This document shows positions 13,998 to 14,019 of a stretch of DNA of 14,019 nucleotides, piece by piece. Positions within the stretch are counted from its first letter, which is position 1; the number at the start of each line of letters is the position of its first letter. The translations under genes were made by a program, and so were the position numbers. Below the pieces are notes generated by a model. That model did no database searches. It was not told the origin of the DNA and saw only the letters and a program-made list of their open reading frames with translations. This DNA is from an uncultured Clostridia bacterium (GTDB taxonomy: Bacteria > Bacillota > Clostridia > TANB77 > CAG-508), in contig CANRFE010000023.1 in assembly GCA_947629805.1 (NCBI GenBank), positions 1 to 14,019 on the forward strand, in the 5' to 3' direction.

Positions 13998-14019
13998 CAT
14001 AATTATCTATTATTCTTTT

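Overview
The window is AT-rich (roughly 30% GC by eye). It has strong AGGAGG-type ribosome binding sites, near-consensus sigma-A promoters and U-tailed hairpin terminators, as expected of a low-GC Bacillota, most likely a Clostridia-type gut or host-associated bacterium. The class II aldolase of the bacterial/amitochondriate-protist type and the DUF1540 protein also fit Clostridia. No rRNA, tRNA, CRISPR array, integrase or transposase was found.

Layout. 1-383 (-) is the C-terminally cut end of a cohesin-like protein without a signal peptide. 610-1645 (+) holds two small exported, membrane-anchored proteins of matching architecture. 1751-2195 (+) is smpB, broken by one extra base. It converges on fba (2235-3164, -), and the two share a bidirectional terminator. 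3291-4289 (-) encodes a membrane-anchored lysozyme/glucosaminidase-like protein behind a perfect-consensus promoter. 4518-6455 (-) encodes the most unusual protein here: Clp-N repeats and a ClpA/B/C-type first AAA+ module joined directly to an FtsH-type M41 zinc peptidase, with no membrane segment. Divergent from it, 6703-8133 (+) encodes a metallo-beta-lactamase/beta-CASP RNA-processing nuclease.

The rest is on the minus strand. It comprises a small Cys-rich DUF1540 protein (8201-8368) and a compact three-gene operon running from 10657 down to 8445: an IbrA-like PAPS-reductase-family protein (DUF3440), a small GNAT-like protein and an IbrB-like ParB-domain protein. Upstream lie a divergent DnaB-like helicase (10736-12475) and an AAA/DUF4143 ATPase with a PD-(D/E)XK-like C-terminus (12561-13865).

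How genes may work together. smpB and fba are housekeeping genes. The protease fusion combines Clp-type unfolding with M41 proteolysis in one soluble chain. The IbrA/IbrB pair is a recognised association seen in bacterial and phage genomes. Its placement beside a non-canonical DnaB-like helicase and a DUF4143 ATPase suggests accessory, possibly mobile-element-derived DNA in the right-hand third, but there is no direct proof of mobility. The best candidates for something undescribed are the Clp-AAA/M41 fusion and the helicase plus IbrA-GNAT-IbrB neighbourhood.
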